NCBI GenBank assembly: GCA_949775045.1 | Contig: OX459099.1 | Coordinates: 900,501-964,500 of the forward strand | From: Metridium senile | Lineage: Eukaryota; Cnidaria; Anthozoa; Actiniaria; Metridiidae | Length of the DNA stretch: 64,000 bases | Direction: 5' to 3' | Part shown: piece by piece, positions 45,801 to 57,412 of the stretch | Position numbering within the stretch: position 1 is the first letter of the stretch | Layout: every line of letters starts with the position of its first letter | Notes under the pieces: model-generated | The model's input: only the letters and a program-made list of their open reading frames with translations | The model's database searches: none | Told to the model about the DNA's origin: nothing | Position numbers and translations under genes: made by a program

Positions 45801-47048
45801 ACATTTCAGAGCAAATCTTGCACATTTCACAGAGCTCTGTAAAGACATCAACACATACTGAGTCTTTGTGTGGAAATTCCATTCAACTATAAATATAACA
45901 AACTCAATAGAACTCTTTACCTTCCTTGTTTGTTGTCCCATTTCAGATCACGTGATGCTACCCTTTGGAATTGTTTCTTTCACATGTAAATGATATAACA
46001 TGTTCATCATAAAAGAACAAATTATTATCAAGGGAATGACACGTGGTCTGAAATGGGCAATTTGCATACGGAGGTAAAGAGGTCTATTACCCACGGAAGT
46101 GAATACAAGCATTGTGATGTTCAATAGGGATTTACCTTGATAAGTTATGGTTTGCTGGTTGTTGCTGAATATTCTAAAATACATCTCAAGTTGACCACAG
46201 GAAGATGATCCTTTATTAAAATAAAAAAATACAATACTTGAATAAATGAATAAATATATGAATGGGAGGATAAAAGAATAAATGAATGAATGAATGAGAA
46301 GTTATATAGATGGATTGAAAAATGAATTATGAGAGTATATATTAGCTAATGTTTGAGGCCATGTACTACTGTATTTATTCAGATCTTGAGCTTCCGTCGG
46401 ACGCCGACATCATCAGAAGATAGAATGAAAGAATGAATTAGTGAATGAATAAATAGATGGATGGATGGAAGGGCAAATGAATGAGCAAGTAATTGATTGG
46501 ATGGATTGAATAATTGTCTAAAATGAGTAAATGAAAGAATGGATGAATAAATGGAAGATGGATGATTGAATTGATTAATAGATGATTGAATGGATGGATG
46601 GATGGATAAATGGATGGATTAATAAATAAATGAATGAAAATAGACAAATACCAGTATCTAATATATATTCCATCTGTTTCACAAATCCATTTTGGTCTAG
46701 ACCATTTTCATCCTTGTTGATATATCTATATATCAATTCTCCTAATTTTGTGCAGCCTTGAAACTTGAAATATTTCTGCAAAAAAACAGTCATTGAAACA
46801 TGATTTCAACTACAATTAAAATGCAACAAACTAAACATAGTTTCAATCACCTCAAAGCTGTCTTGTTTTATGGTTTTGCTTTGATTGTTCTCATCGGCAA
46901 GTTGCTGTGTATAAAGAGACAAACAAAATTGGTTCAACTTGTCAGAAAACAGCAACAATATAAACATGGAATTATGAACCTGAAAAAGCTCTTTGAGACG
47001 GCTTAAGTGCGGAGTCTGTTGCTGTACATGACTCTGACTATTCCCCAT
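39860..47048 (-). CDS. TLDc-domain protein, MEAK7/eak-7-like
   Basis: Thirteen exons: 47048-46980, 46904-46851, 46775-46652, 46210-46136, 45836-45718, 45332-45201, 44466-44293, 43494-43448, 42908-42810, 42363-42290, 42183-42017, 40199-40113 and 39949-39860. All are phase-consistent and give about 436 residues (human MEAK7 456). The start MGNSQSHV has a Gly2 myristoylation context, as in MEAK7 (MGNS...). The N-terminal helical part (LKELFQ, LDQNGFVKQMEYIL) corresponds to the EF-hand-like region. The TLDc domain lies at about 245-380: WTVLYNSIQDGQSYNRF, IIVVAVDSNWKESSLSWGKS, NERTRGLPTGLLLG and ITRLEVWGCAG. The C-terminal tail LPGKWDENPDRAILEMAGI is shared with many non-vertebrate TLDc proteins. 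MEAK7 is a lysosome-associated MTOR activator; that role is inferred by homology only. The start could also be 15 bases upstream, at 47063. Assignment to MEAK7 rather than another TLDc branch is moderately sure. Confidence 0.85.
40250..41560. repeat. 20-bp minisatellite CAGACAGACAAACAAACAAG, about 60 copies
   Basis: A highly regular array runs from about 40265 to 41480, with a second block at 41650-41875. The minus strand reads Cys/Leu/Val/Phe/Ser in all three frames because the unit has no stop, which makes an artefactual 546-codon frame. The arrays sit in the intron between the 42017 and 40199 exon edges of the TLDc gene. Confidence 0.97.
41521..42069. repeat. Tandem duplication that copied part of a TLDc exon
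   Basis: The segment 41521-41648 matches 41941-42069. Both contain ACAGACAAGCAGACAGATAA, then GGTTAGTGCTTACCTCAAGT and ATTATGAGTTGTTGTATCAT. The second half of exon 11 (end 42017) with its donor is therefore repeated about 420 bases downstream inside the intron, without an acceptor. It is a broken exon fragment. Confidence 0.9.
42432..42781. repeat. Degenerate AAGATCTT-rich segment with weak inverted ends
   Basis: CCTAGGTTGAAGTTGAGATC near 42435 and TCAGATGTTTAACCTAGG near 42761 are inverted. The interior has many variants of AAGATCTTG. It may be an old palindromic element in a TLDc intron. Confidence 0.4.
43175..43404. mobile_element. 230-bp MITE with TA target duplication
   Basis: CAGCGAGTGTGAATAAAAAA then ACCGTGGGCACC faces GGTGCCCACGG then TTTTTCGATTCGCACTG. 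TA lies on both sides (43173-43174, 43405-43406). It is intronic in the TLDc gene. Confidence 0.88.
43677..43818. mobile_element. MITE 'AGAGTACAAACACTAAAAGT', copy 1
   Basis: AGAGTACAAACACTAAAAGT then GTGCA faces TGCACACTTTTAGTGTTTGT then ACTCT. A second copy in opposite orientation lies at 53153-53296, and a decayed one near 50389-50508. Confidence 0.85.
44101..44272. mobile_element. TIR element 'AACAGGTTCCCATTTAAATC', intact copy
   Basis: AACAGGTTCCCATTTAAATC then TGTACTTTCCC faces GGAAAAGTACAGATTTAAAT then GGGAACCTGTT. An internal ACACATCAACAAAATTTGC block is shared with the copy at 21359-21545. Confidence 0.85.
44500..44735. mobile_element. Dispersed repeat family 'GTAATATAATGAAAT', copy 6, head-to-head
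   Basis: A forward unit (GATAGGTAATATAATGAAAT ... GACGTTTCGAGCTTTAGCCC TTCGTCGG) meets a reverse unit (CTCGAAATGTCAGTAAAGTT ... GCAGCCTATACTAGTTTACT). The junction folds as GGGCTAAAGCT repeats. This is the most complete copy in the window. A partial copy is at 43925-44035. Confidence 0.8.
46230..46650. repeat. GAAT/GGAT tetranucleotide low-complexity region
   Basis: Runs of GAATGAATGAATGA and TGGATGGATGGATGGA lie in the TLDc intron between 46652 and 46210. At 46378-46425 it contains CTTCCGTCGGACGCCGACAT then CATCAG, discussed as a ribozyme-like motif. Confidence 0.8.
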
Positions 47049-47316
47049 GTTAAAAGTGATCAATCTCGTTTCATGGTTTTATGAATTGAAGTTATCTTAA
47101 TCTTGTGGATGACATGTTCAGCTGTTGACGTCGGCCATTTTACAATACAAACCACAGGAAACCCAATTACTGTTATATTGGGCTTCCTTTTTTAACGCCC
47201 GCATGATACTGACGGTCAGCAAACTTGCCCATTAGTGCTCATTCACAGTCAAGAACTAAACGTGCGTTGTTGAATTTACTGTTAATTTTGCTTGAATTTT
47301 TTGATAAATCGTAAAT
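47049..47316. promoter_or_regulatory. Shared head-to-head promoter region of TLDc gene and BUD31
   Basis: The two start codons are only 268 bases apart and diverge. The interval has no TATA box and contains a YY1-like GTCGGCCATTTTAC near 47130. Compact TATA-less bidirectional promoters of housekeeping genes fit this picture; this is inference. Confidence 0.5.
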
Positions 47317-49683
47317 ATGCCGAAAGTACGTCGAAGTAGAAAGCCTCCTCCAGAGGGATGGGAACTTATTGAGCCAACATTGGACGAGCTTGAACAGAAA
47401 ATGAGGGAAGGTTAGTCAAACACTGAAATCGAATTTTCCTGTTTTGATATTCAAACAAATTTATAAAGCGAATTGATGAGACAAAGTGTTATATATTGAC
47501 GATTTCTCCATTAACCTTCAGCTGAGACAGACCCTCATGAAGGAAAGAGAAAAGTAGAAGGAATGTGGCCAATATTCAGGTAATTATTGAAATGTTTTGG
47601 AAGTAGACTCACCATAGCTAAAACCATGGTCCATTTGCACTTAGATATGGTATAATAAATGTATTGTTTAATACCCATATTCACGTATCTTGTCACACAT
47701 TATTATCAATACTTATTGGTATAATATAATATAGAGAAAGAGACGTTTACTTTTGATATTGTTTGCAGAATTCATCATCAAAAATCAAGATATGTGTATG
47801 ACCTATACTATAAACGTAAAGCTATCAGCAAAGGTAACACAATTTAGGCAATATTATGAAATTCGTAACAACACATGACAAACTATGTTCACCTGTTACC
47901 AGAGATGGGAATCAAACCCACGTCACATTGTTCCCTGAGTAATTAATCAATGAAAATCAATCATCAGATTGCTAATCGATAATTTGATATTAATCGATTA
48001 CTATTGATTATCATTGATTATTATTGATTATCATCAATTACTATTTATTGTCATTGATTATACTTTTGATTTACTAATCGATAAAAGGTCACAAATTTGC
48101 TTCTCAGTGATTAATCATTGATTGTCGGTTTCATTAATTACTCCGAGCGTGGTTGAAAGGCCAGCATTCTTGCCACCTGGTCATCCATGCCAATCAAATA
48201 TAAATAAGTTAATAGTATACTAATTGTGTGTGTTCTCAGAGCTGTATGAATTCTGCCTAAAAGAAGGTCATGCCGATAAGAACCTCATAGCAAAATGGAA
48301 GAAACAAGGATATGAAAACCTGTGCTGTTTACGATGTATTCAGACAAGAGATACCAACTTTGGCTCTAACTGTATCTGCAGAGTACCCAAAAGCAAACTG
48401 GAAGAGGTATCATTGTATATTTAATAACATTGTAAATGATGGTGATGAAAATTAATGATGATGATTGTGATGATAGTAATGATGATTATGATGATGACTT
48501 TGATGATGATTTGTTAATAGTCATGATACAATGATGATAGTAATGATGATGATACTAATGATGATACTAATGATGATGATGATATTTATAATGATGATGA
48601 TAGTAATGAGACTTAGTAAAGAAATAATTGTTTTTTGACGTTTCGGAGCCATCACGCTCCATTATCAGATAATACTAATTACAAAATGCAGAAATTCGCT
48701 TATAAACTAATTTATGTAAATAATTTAGCCTTGATGGAATCGGACTGTACATTCAGGACAGGTTTTAATGATAATAATGATGCTGATAATAATGATGATA
48801 GTAATGATGATGATAGTAATGATAATGATAATAATGATGCTGATAATGATGATAGTAATGATGATGATAGTGATGATAATGATAGTAATGATGCTGATAG
48901 TAATGATGATGATAGTAATGATGGTGATAGTAATGATTATGATAGTAATGATTATGATAGTAATGATTATGATAGTAATAATTATGATAGTAATGATGAT
49001 GATAGTAATGATTATGATAGTAATGATTATGATAGTAATGATTATGATAGTAATGATGATGATAGTAATAATTATGATAGTAATGATGATGATAGTAATG
49101 ATTATGATAGTAATGATTATGATAGTAATGATTATGATAGTAATGATGATGATAGTAATGATGATGATAGTAATGATGATGATAGTAATGATTATGATAG
49201 TAATGATGATGATAGTAATGATGATGATAGTAATGATGATGATAGTAATGATTATGATAGTAATGATGATGATAGTAATGATGATGATAGTAATGATGAT
49301 GATAGTAATGATGATGATAGTAATGATGATGATAGTAATGATGATGATAGTAATGATGATGATAGTAATGATGATGATAGTAATGATTATGATAGTAATG
49401 ATGATGATAGTAATGATTATGATAGTAATAATGATGATAGTAATGATTATGATAGTAATAATGATGATAGTAATTATTATGATAGTAATGATGATAGTAA
49501 TGATTATGATAGTAATGATTATGATAGTAATAATTATGATAGTAATGATTATGATAGTAATGATGATAGTAATAATGATGATAGTAATAATGATGATAGT
49601 AATTATGATGTTTTTGTGTCTGTTATCTCCAGGGAAAGATTGTTGAATGTGTGATCTGTGGATGCAGGGGATGTTCTGGATAG
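47317..49683 (+). CDS. BUD31: BUD31 (G10) spliceosomal protein
   Basis: Exons 47317-47410, 47522-47579, 47769-47833, 48240-48406 and 49633-49683 join in phase and give 144 residues, the length of human BUD31. The protein starts [20 protein letters not shown]. It continues through [20 protein letters not shown] (across the third junction), [20 protein letters not shown] and [18 protein letters not shown], and ends [13 protein letters not shown], with the conserved cysteine clusters that bind zinc. BUD31 is a core component of the activated spliceosome, associated with the Prp19-related complex, in the nucleus. Nothing is missing. The last intron is filled by a 12-bp minisatellite. Confidence 0.98.
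48430..49612. repeat. GATGATAGTAAT minisatellite in the last BUD31 intron
   Basis: The 12-bp unit GATGATAGTAAT and its variants GATTATGATAGTAAT fill most of 48755-49612, with looser copies from 48430. Because 12 is a multiple of 3, all frames stay open and produce artefactual Asp/Ser/Asn-, Met/Ile/Val- and Ile/Thr-rich proteins of over 290 codons. Confidence 0.97.
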
Positions 49684-50839
49684 TACTGTACATAAAACAA
49701 GATGAGAAGACAAACTGCTGAGCAACCAAACAACCATGTATATTATTTATAAGGGCATGTCAATCAAGTATTGTAAGTTGTATACTAAGGTGGAATATTA
49801 CTAATACTTGTAAACAATGTTTTATAATTTTATTAGAAAAGCATTTGTAAATGATGTCAAGTTTCACTCTTGGAGAGATTTTCCTTCACCTATGAAAGAA
49901 AAGGCAAACTTCTTTGTCAACTAGTACTAACTTACAATGAAGACACTCGAACCGTGAACACTTTTGAGTTTTTTTGTTACTCTTTTTGACCCACATCCCA
50001 TGAGCGAAGAGATTAGAAATAATATTTATTATAAACACTTGTGTTTTTGAACTCACTGCTTCATTTTTAGAGGTTTTGAAGCAGTAGAAGGTTAAGAAAT
50101 TAATAACAGTGTTATGGGAAAATTTCAAGTGTTCATGGTTCGAGTATCCTCACTGTAATAGTCATCTTTCTTCCACAAAGAAAGAAAATCACTCTAATGA
50201 TTCACTTATTCATTTAGTCAGTACAAACATCCCTCCTAGAACTAGTGATTTAATATCACCATGGATAATAAAAACACAGGGTGTTTTTATTATCCATGAT
50301 ATCACTAACTGGCTCTTGAGTATCTGTGAGACAAAAAGAAATCCAAAGCAGACTTACCCAGTTTGACTCGCTATTGCCACCATGGTTAGAGTGCAAACAT
50401 TAAAAGCAGCATTTTGAACTAAGTAGTACTTTAAAGTCAAATCTAGAAAACAATGAGATAACTCTAGGTTATTATTATGTTGCATGCTTTCAGTGTTTGT
50501 ACTGCTATTTCAACTTTTTTTGTAACATGTTATGATCAACCATCTGAATAAATATCTTCAATTTTTAATGGTATTTATGTTCCCTGTACACACATGTATA
50601 CAACCATGCAATGTAGGTTCTTTAAACGTTCATGCCCCACAGACCCACCCCTCCCTCTTCCTTTGGAAATTCGCCTAACAAGTTTGTTATACAGATGTGT
50701 TATTCCCCTCTTCAAGTGGGAATAGGAGAATTAGTTGAACTTGCAGAAACTGGACAGCGTGTTTGAATGGACATATACATGTAATACCCTTGTCAACTCG
50801 TCTACCCAAACAAATATGGCTACCTACTTCTCCATGTAC
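49684..50839. other. 3' flank of BUD31, no gene seen
   Basis: A decayed copy of the AGAGTACAAACAC MITE lies near 50389-50508. A short palindrome (TTATCCATGATATCACTA against TAATATCACCATGGATAATA) lies near 50250-50307. Short open frames lack any recognisable domain. Confidence 0.5.
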
Positions 50840-51941
50840 CACAGGGAGCCCAAGCTCATCACTTTTACAGTAAATGTATGGAGTCGCGAGATATCCTTTC
50901 GCTGTGCCTCAAATATACAATAATAAAAACTTTTTTTTACGTAGATAGTTGTGTATAATTGTTTTCTAGTCTGTGACCGAGTTTTAGCTCAATTAGAGCG
51001 ATTTTGACGAAAATACCCCAGAAAGACAAAGAAGAAGACAAGGGTGGAAACAAATCGAGCCGAGCCGAGACGATCGATCTTACTTCTCACCTAAATTCGA
51101 GTGCTAAATGAAACTCTACACTAATTCGAACCACATAATGAGAAAGACTGATAAATTTCCTAAATATATATGTAGGTTGAGTCAAAATCGGTTATGGTTA
51201 GCCGGAGTAAGGACTCGACAAACACGAAAAGTTTGAACCAAAACCGCCGAAAACATCCGTTCGACTAGTACCTTGGACACCAAACCGCTCCTGGGTCCCC
51301 TAAGTCAAGTTTTTGACATGTTCAAAAAAAATTCATCAGCTTCATCTTCAATATGAAGTAGTCCTTTGCTTCTGTACTGTCTAGGAGCAACAGAAGACAG
51401 ACAGTACAGAAGCAAAGGACTACTTCATATTGAAGATGAAGCTGATGAATTTTTTTTGAACATGTCAAAAACTTGACTTAGGGGACCCAGGAGCGGTTTG
51501 GTGTCCAAGGTACTAGTCGAACGGATGTTTTCGGCGGTTTTGGTTCAAACTTTTCGTGTTTGTCGAGTCCTTACTCCGGCTAACCATAACCGATTTTGAC
51601 TCAACCTACATATATATTTAGGAAATTTATCAGTCTTTCTCATTATGTGGTTCGAATTAGTGTAGAGTTTCATTTAGCACTCGAATTTAGGTGAGAAGTA
51701 AGATCGATCGGCTCGGCTCGGCTCGATTTGTTTCCACCCTTGTCTTCTTCTTTGTCTTTCTGGGGTATTTTCGTCAAAATCGCTCTAATTGAGCTAAAAC
51801 TCGGTCACAGACTAGAAAACAATTATACACAACTATCTACGTAAAAAAAAGTTTTTATTATTGTATATTTGAGGCACAGCGAAAGGATATCTCGCGACTC
51901 CATACATTTACTGTAAAAGTGATGAGCTTGGGCTCCCTGTG
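50840..51941. repeat. Near-perfect 1.1-kb palindrome (543-bp arms, 16-bp centre)
   Basis: The left arm 50840-51382 and right arm 51399-51941 are symmetric about 51390.5 without net indels. The arm ends read CACAGGGAGCCCAAGCTCAT and its complement. The centre is TCTAGGAGCAACAGAAGACAGA (16 unpaired bases, 51383-51398). On reading, I found one mismatch (GAGACGATC near 51078 against GAGCCGATC in the other arm). No ORF over 70 codons lies inside. It is a very recent inverted duplication or an assembly artefact. Confidence 0.93.
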
Positions 51942-52784
51942 CATGTACCGGACACAATAGACCAAATTGACAAATGCATTGCTATGTACATTTGGCCCAA
52001 TTCAAATATTTTTGGGATAAGATTCTTTGTTCTATGCATTTCAATGTTTTGTGGAAAATGTTGGGAACAAAAGTTTTTATTCCCAGAGGTTTTGAATTGT
52101 AATTCTTGAAAATCGACAAAATACTTGAAAAGTTGAACAATATAGACCAAACAACAAAGAATAACAAAGAATAGGTTTCAAGTACATAGAGAAGGGCTTA
52201 AACAAGCTAAGCTGCCCAGTCCCCATGCATCCAACTAGTTCCTGGACTCCTACTTGTGGAGCTGTCTAGCTTTGATTCACAGGGACTGAAATCTAGTCTG
52301 TTGAGTAATAATATTATTTTTTTACGGTTACTAAAAATAGATATTGCAAAGCCTTGTGGGATGGAAATGCGGACAAACTTTGTAAAAAAGGCTTTGATTA
52401 CAAGGAAAAGAAGACCAATATCAGTTGAAAAACCATACTTTTTCCATGAATTAGAAACAACAATAGAACAACATATTTGTTGCAGTATATTATTGTATTT
52501 TGGGCTTGGTTTGTCCGCATTTCAATCCCATAATGCATTGTCGTGATGTCATCTGTGGAAAGCACTATTCCATTCCTTTCCAGATTAAAGACACTTGACT
52601 CATCTGCAGCTTTTCCATGAATTACCACTATAAATTACCATAAAGGAAACACAGGCCATTCTTTGATATGAATGTTCTACAAATTATTTTATTTATTTAT
52701 TTACTATATCACAAAGATAGAGTGCACACCATATATCCATGAAACTACTAACTTTGTAGTGCATAATAGTATTTAGTTATCAAC
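51942..52784. other. Non-coding stretch right of the palindrome
   Basis: Two diverged, oppositely oriented related blocks are visible: TTTGGCCCAATTCAAAT and surroundings near 51992, and TTTTGGGCTTGGTTTGTCCG with GGACAAACTTTGTAAAAAAG near 52370-52515. No gene is recognised. Confidence 0.4.
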
Positions 52785-53924
52785 TAGAGTGGTTTTCATT
52801 AACCCGACATGGGAAAGAGTAATAAAGTGTATTAATGTGTATTAAAAAATTCATGAATAATTAATGAGACATTTTCAAAAGAAATCAAGACCATGACGAG
52901 TGTTGTAAATCTGATACAACACTAGTGTTGTATATCCTGATTTGCATAAGTTTCAACTGGTAATTTTACGGCAAAATTTATTTTAATCTTGAAAATTTTG
53001 GTAAAATATGAAAGAGCTAACCTATACATTTTTTAAGTAGTTTACAACATTCGCGTCCGTGTTGTATCGGCGATACAATCGCGCGCCTTCGGCTTGCGAT
53101 TGTATCTGCCGATACAACACGGCCGCTCATGTTGTAAACACTACATAGTGCTAGAGTACAAACACTAAAAGTGTGCAATACTTTGTACTATTTACCACTA
53201 AATAGTGTTGATTAAACAATAGAGAACAAAAGAATTTGCATAATTTAGCAGTAATTAGTGGTATTTATGTTGCACACTTTTAGTTTTTGTACTTTATTGA
53301 ACAAATGATTATAAAACACAAAGTTAAAGTGTAATAAAACAAACATTATGCCACGAGTATAATGGTATTTTTATATCACGTTATCTACATCTGACTAGTG
53401 TCAAATGAAGCACTGGCCGTGCGAACTGGGAACAAAGTGATCACGTGACAAGTGATATATAATCAGTTGCATAGACAATTACGTCCTCCTCCATCTCTGT
53501 ACGCCATCGTAAGACAACAGGATTTCTTCAAAAATTCCCACCTCCCCTTTCACCGGCCAGTGTTCTGTCTCTTTCAGAAAGGCGATTATTTTTTCCCACC
53601 TTTTTCCGAAGAGACATTTAGTTACTAGTTATTTCATGTCACGCCACGCTCTTGATACGTTGTAAAGCGTGGCGTGACATTTAGCGTTGATAAAAATAAA
53701 TCCGTCACAGCAGTGACCAGTTTATTCCAATATCGTGTGTGTCATGTCTCTTCTGAAAACTAGTACGACCCTACGCTAAGTTCACATCAAAGGATACATT
53801 ATATATTAGGAATACTAGAGATTAATGTATTCAAATACCGCATTTAATAATATTAGCATAATAACGTGAGGTAAAAAGCATATTACGCTAAAGTGTGTTT
53901 CATGGGTTAATGAAAACCACTCTA
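52785..53924. mobile_element. 1.1-kb TIR element carrying two nested insertions
   Basis: TAGAGTGGTTTTCATTAACC at 52785 faces GGGTTAATGAAAACCACTCTA (ending 53924). Inside are a cruciform-repeat copy (52843-53145) and an AGAGTACAAACAC MITE (53153-53296). At 53636-53680 there is a 15-bp perfect hairpin, ATGTCACGCCACGCT against AGCGTGGCGTGACAT. No transposase frame is present. Confidence 0.82.
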
Positions 53925-54382
53925 GTTCATTATCAACTAACTAAGATTTCACTCAGGCGTAAATCATACAGAGAAACACAAAGGCAGCTAATTATGTGAC
54001 TATTGTTCTTTGCACTGTTCCACTCCAGTGCTATCCACTAGTTTGTACATAATAGTGAAATTAGACAATACATGTTTTATTTCACGGATATATAGGGTGC
54101 ACACTAAAGACACATGGCAAGATAAAAAGACAAACTGCCACCATGTTTATATTAGATGTAAAAACAACATATAGGAAACAAATGCTATCATATTTGGGCT
54201 GATCCTCTGCACTGTACTGGAAACCTATTGTTGTCTCTTGTTTTTCCTATTAAATTGAAGTGCCTTCACTCTAATTACATTATCATTAGAAATAAATAAT
54301 GCTAATAATGAAAAGTGTTAAATTGTCATCCCCACTATCATAAAGCTAAACCTTCAAAACTGTTATGTAGACACTACATCTA

Positions 54383-54660
54383 TATACACCTAATTAAAAA
54401 AAGGTTGACGGGGCGAACGGCGATTGGCGATTGGCGATTGCGGGACTGTGGATAATACGAATTTCTTCTTATTCTATTCTAAATTACCCAAACATCGTTA
54501 AGCGATGACCTTAGATGGATGTCTCGAAGGTTTCGCTGAATGGTGGAGGCATTGTTTGGGTAATTTAGAAACGAATAAGAAGGAATTCATATTAACCATC
54601 GCCAATCACCAATCGCCAATCGGCGTTCGCCCCGTCAACCTTTTTTGAATTAGGTGTATA
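54383..54660. mobile_element. 278-bp foldback MITE 'TATACACCTAATT'
   Basis: TATACACCTAATTAAAAAAA then GGTTGACGGGGCGAACG faces CGTTCGCCCCGTCAACC then TTTTTTGAATTAGGTGTATA. Inner arms carry CGATTGGCGATTGGCGATTG. A half copy lies at 63263-63410. Confidence 0.88.
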
Positions 54661-56019
54661 CTATGCAATGAAGTGTCCGATAGACAATGAAACATCGCTT
54701 TCCTCTCATTCACAATATTCTAGATTAAGTTCTTTATTATATAAGCCTCACTTGCATGATATGTATGCTTTAGTGTTTAGTAGTCCATGGTAAGGCAAGG
54801 AATGCAAACACTATCTGTTTTATCTCTATTCTTTGACTTATTTACCTACAAACAAGGGTTACACTGCAAAATAAAGAACTTGAACAGTCTTTGAAACTGA
54901 TGTTATGAAGGTGCAAATTATTAGTGCAACATATTGTACACTTTTAACAATTGTTCTCTAGCAAGCTCAACCGCTAAGCTATTTGAATGGAAGCATGGAG
55001 ATTATTAATAAGCAGCTAAACTAGGAAATAAGTACTAAGTTTTTGTTTTGTCTTATGTTTTATAAAATAATTGTGATAATACACACACATTTATTGGCCG
55101 AAAAATGTGTTTGATGAAATAATTCAACATCTCATCAATTTTAGAGTACAATCAACACAGTTGTTATCTTTATCTCACACTCATTATTCAGTTTTGAGAA
55201 AATGCAATGTTTGGAGAAATTACATTGTACAAACCAATGAAATGGCACAATAAACAGTTTTTTGTGTTTTATACTCTGATCTAAACAGTTTGGATATAGA
55301 GAGAACACTTCAGAAGCTATACAAGTTGTGACAGTTTAACAACAATTCTATCTTGTTCTCTCAACACCCCATGTGTTAAGATTAGTATTAAACACAGAAC
55401 ACTGCATTTTTATTCCTTATGGGTCTATAAGGATTTAAATAACAGTAAGGTTTACTCACTTTTGCTCATATCTGATACTCCAATTATTTCTAACAACACC
55501 GATTCAATCTACTTGAATTGATGTGAAAAGCCAGTGCCGATTATTGTTTGAAAGTTTAAGTGAATAAATGTTAGAGCAAAAACACTAAAACCATGAAATA
55601 AAAACAAAATAAGTTCTATTTAGTGACTCAACCAGAAACATCAAATACAGGAAGCAATATCTTGATACAACTTGACTTGCCTTTTAGTCACTTAATAGAA
55701 ATTATTACACAGTAACAATTTTATTTTATTTCAACAAAAGTGTTATCCCTCTAATCAATATAGTATATTCCAGAATCAATTACAACACTGTAACCTCCCT
55801 TATTAAGTCAACAATATGCCATTAACTGGGTACAAAGATTCAACAATATGCTGATAATATAGAAATTAATATATACAACATTTATTTAAACAAAGAAAGA
55901 GGTGGAAAAGCCACACACCACTTACTAATACCAAATAATAATAATTATACATTGTACTCACTATCTAGAATATGATTGGCTAAGAGTCTGCATTTTACAT
56001 TCACAATCATACAATGTAT
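54661..56019. other. AT-rich intergenic stretch
   Basis: No coding exon, RNA gene or named repeat is seen. Confidence 0.45.
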
Positions 56020-56205
56020 AGAAGGTAATATAATGAAATGTGTAACCTTCGTCAGAGTAAAAGACCAAGGGCTAGAGCTCAAAAACGTCAGTAAAGTTAA
56101 GTCAACATTTTTTTCGTTGTTACAAATTTCATTATATTACTGTACTTATCGTTTATATCAAACACTGACGCAGCCTATACTAGTTAACTCCCTAGTTTCC
56201 ATTCA
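56020..56205. mobile_element. Dispersed repeat family 'GTAATATAATGAAAT', copy 7
   Basis: GAAGGTAATATAATGAAATG, then AACGTCAGTAAAGTTAAGTC, then GACGCAGCCTATACTAGTTA. It is head-to-head, as at 44500, but shorter. Confidence 0.75.
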
Positions 56206-56564
56206 TAAAACTTACAGATTAGCTCATTGGCTAGCAAAAACCTTTTCAATCATCTGTAGGTTGTACCCACTATGCATGATAGTCAAGAATGTCAAGTTAT
56301 TTTATATTTACCATTTTTTGAACAACTTTGGTTCCTAAATAGTATGTATAATTACAATGTATAATAAAACAATAAATTATGAAATTTGGTTTTTGTGATA
56401 TTGGAATAATCATGTTATTCTTGGCAAGTGCAATCGGCTCTTGCTTAGTGTTAGGACTAAGACTTGCTTCAACCTCATTTATTCTAGATACCACAAAACC
56501 CTCATCTAATAATAATATTGTTTATATAGGCAGAATCAAAGTATGGTGTCCAATTTCTATTAAC

Positions 56565-56685
56565 TTGCTTGATTGGCTTGCCTCGTGTTCATATTGAAAC
56601 ACAATGGAGTTTTCATATGTATGCGAGGCTAGCCAGTCAAGAACAATGCATATTACAATTAGCCGCCATATTTCTATTCAGTGTT
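56565..56685. mobile_element. Palindromic MITE 'ACCGAATCGAAATAT', partial copy 2
   Basis: GCCTCGTGTTCATATTGAAA and GCGAGGCTAGCCAGTCAAGA match the arms of the copy at 19317-19473; the left end is lost. Confidence 0.7.
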
Positions 56686-56784
56686 TAATAGCAAATATTT
56701 AGCACACATGGTTTTAAATTATTTGAGTTTGAGAATCATTGAAGTGTGAGTGCAAAGCAAATAAGTTACTAAATAAAAACCCTT

Positions 56785-56971
56785 ACTGCGGTTTTCAACT
56801 TTCTGTGAACTCAGACATTTCAACGGCTTGTTGTGAAATACGTTTTTTAGCTGCCGTCAATCAAAACTAATTAGTTGGTACCTTTTAAATCCTTGATTAA
56901 CGGAAGCGAAATATGTATTTTACAACTAGCCGTTGAAACGTCTGAGTTTGCAGAAAGTCGAAAACCGCAGT
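56785..56971. mobile_element. 187-bp TIR MITE 'ACTGCGGTTTTCAACTTTCT'
   Basis: ACTGCGGTTTTCAACTTTCT faces AGAAAGTCGAAAACCGCAGT. Complementarity continues through CTCAGACATTTCAACGGCTT and its partner. Confidence 0.85.
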
Positions 56972-57412
56972 TATCTGCTTTCCCATTTATCTCACTATAA
57001 CAAGAATTTAGCTTGAGATGTAAATTGACTCGTTGTTTTTGCACAAAACTTCATCACTTGTGTCAAGAGTCGTCAACTTTTAGCCTTCCAGTTGAAGTTG
57101 TTATCTTGTTATACATATTATTTTATTTTCCAACAAATGGTTCATGAAGTTTGGAATAAGATTAAACATTCTTGTTTCCCTGCAAGACTTGGGTCCTTAG
57201 CTCTGTCGAGGACTTGTAACGAAGGTGGTCTATTTCCTTTATAGCCTATCACAAGATGGCATTTCTGATATAATGAAAAATATTAGGATGAGTAAATAAC
57301 TATTATTTATGGTATCAATAGTAGGTTTTAGCATTAGATATATTAGATAAGATAAGATAAACTATATTTGACGTGTTCAAATACACTTAGCTCTATAATA
57401 AAAATATTCCAC

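Noticed and set aside
48635..49729. Asp/Ser/Asn-rich 339-codon frame and antisense Ile/Thr-rich 334-codon frame
   Set aside because: Both are products of the 12-bp repeat GATGATAGTAAT in the last BUD31 intron.
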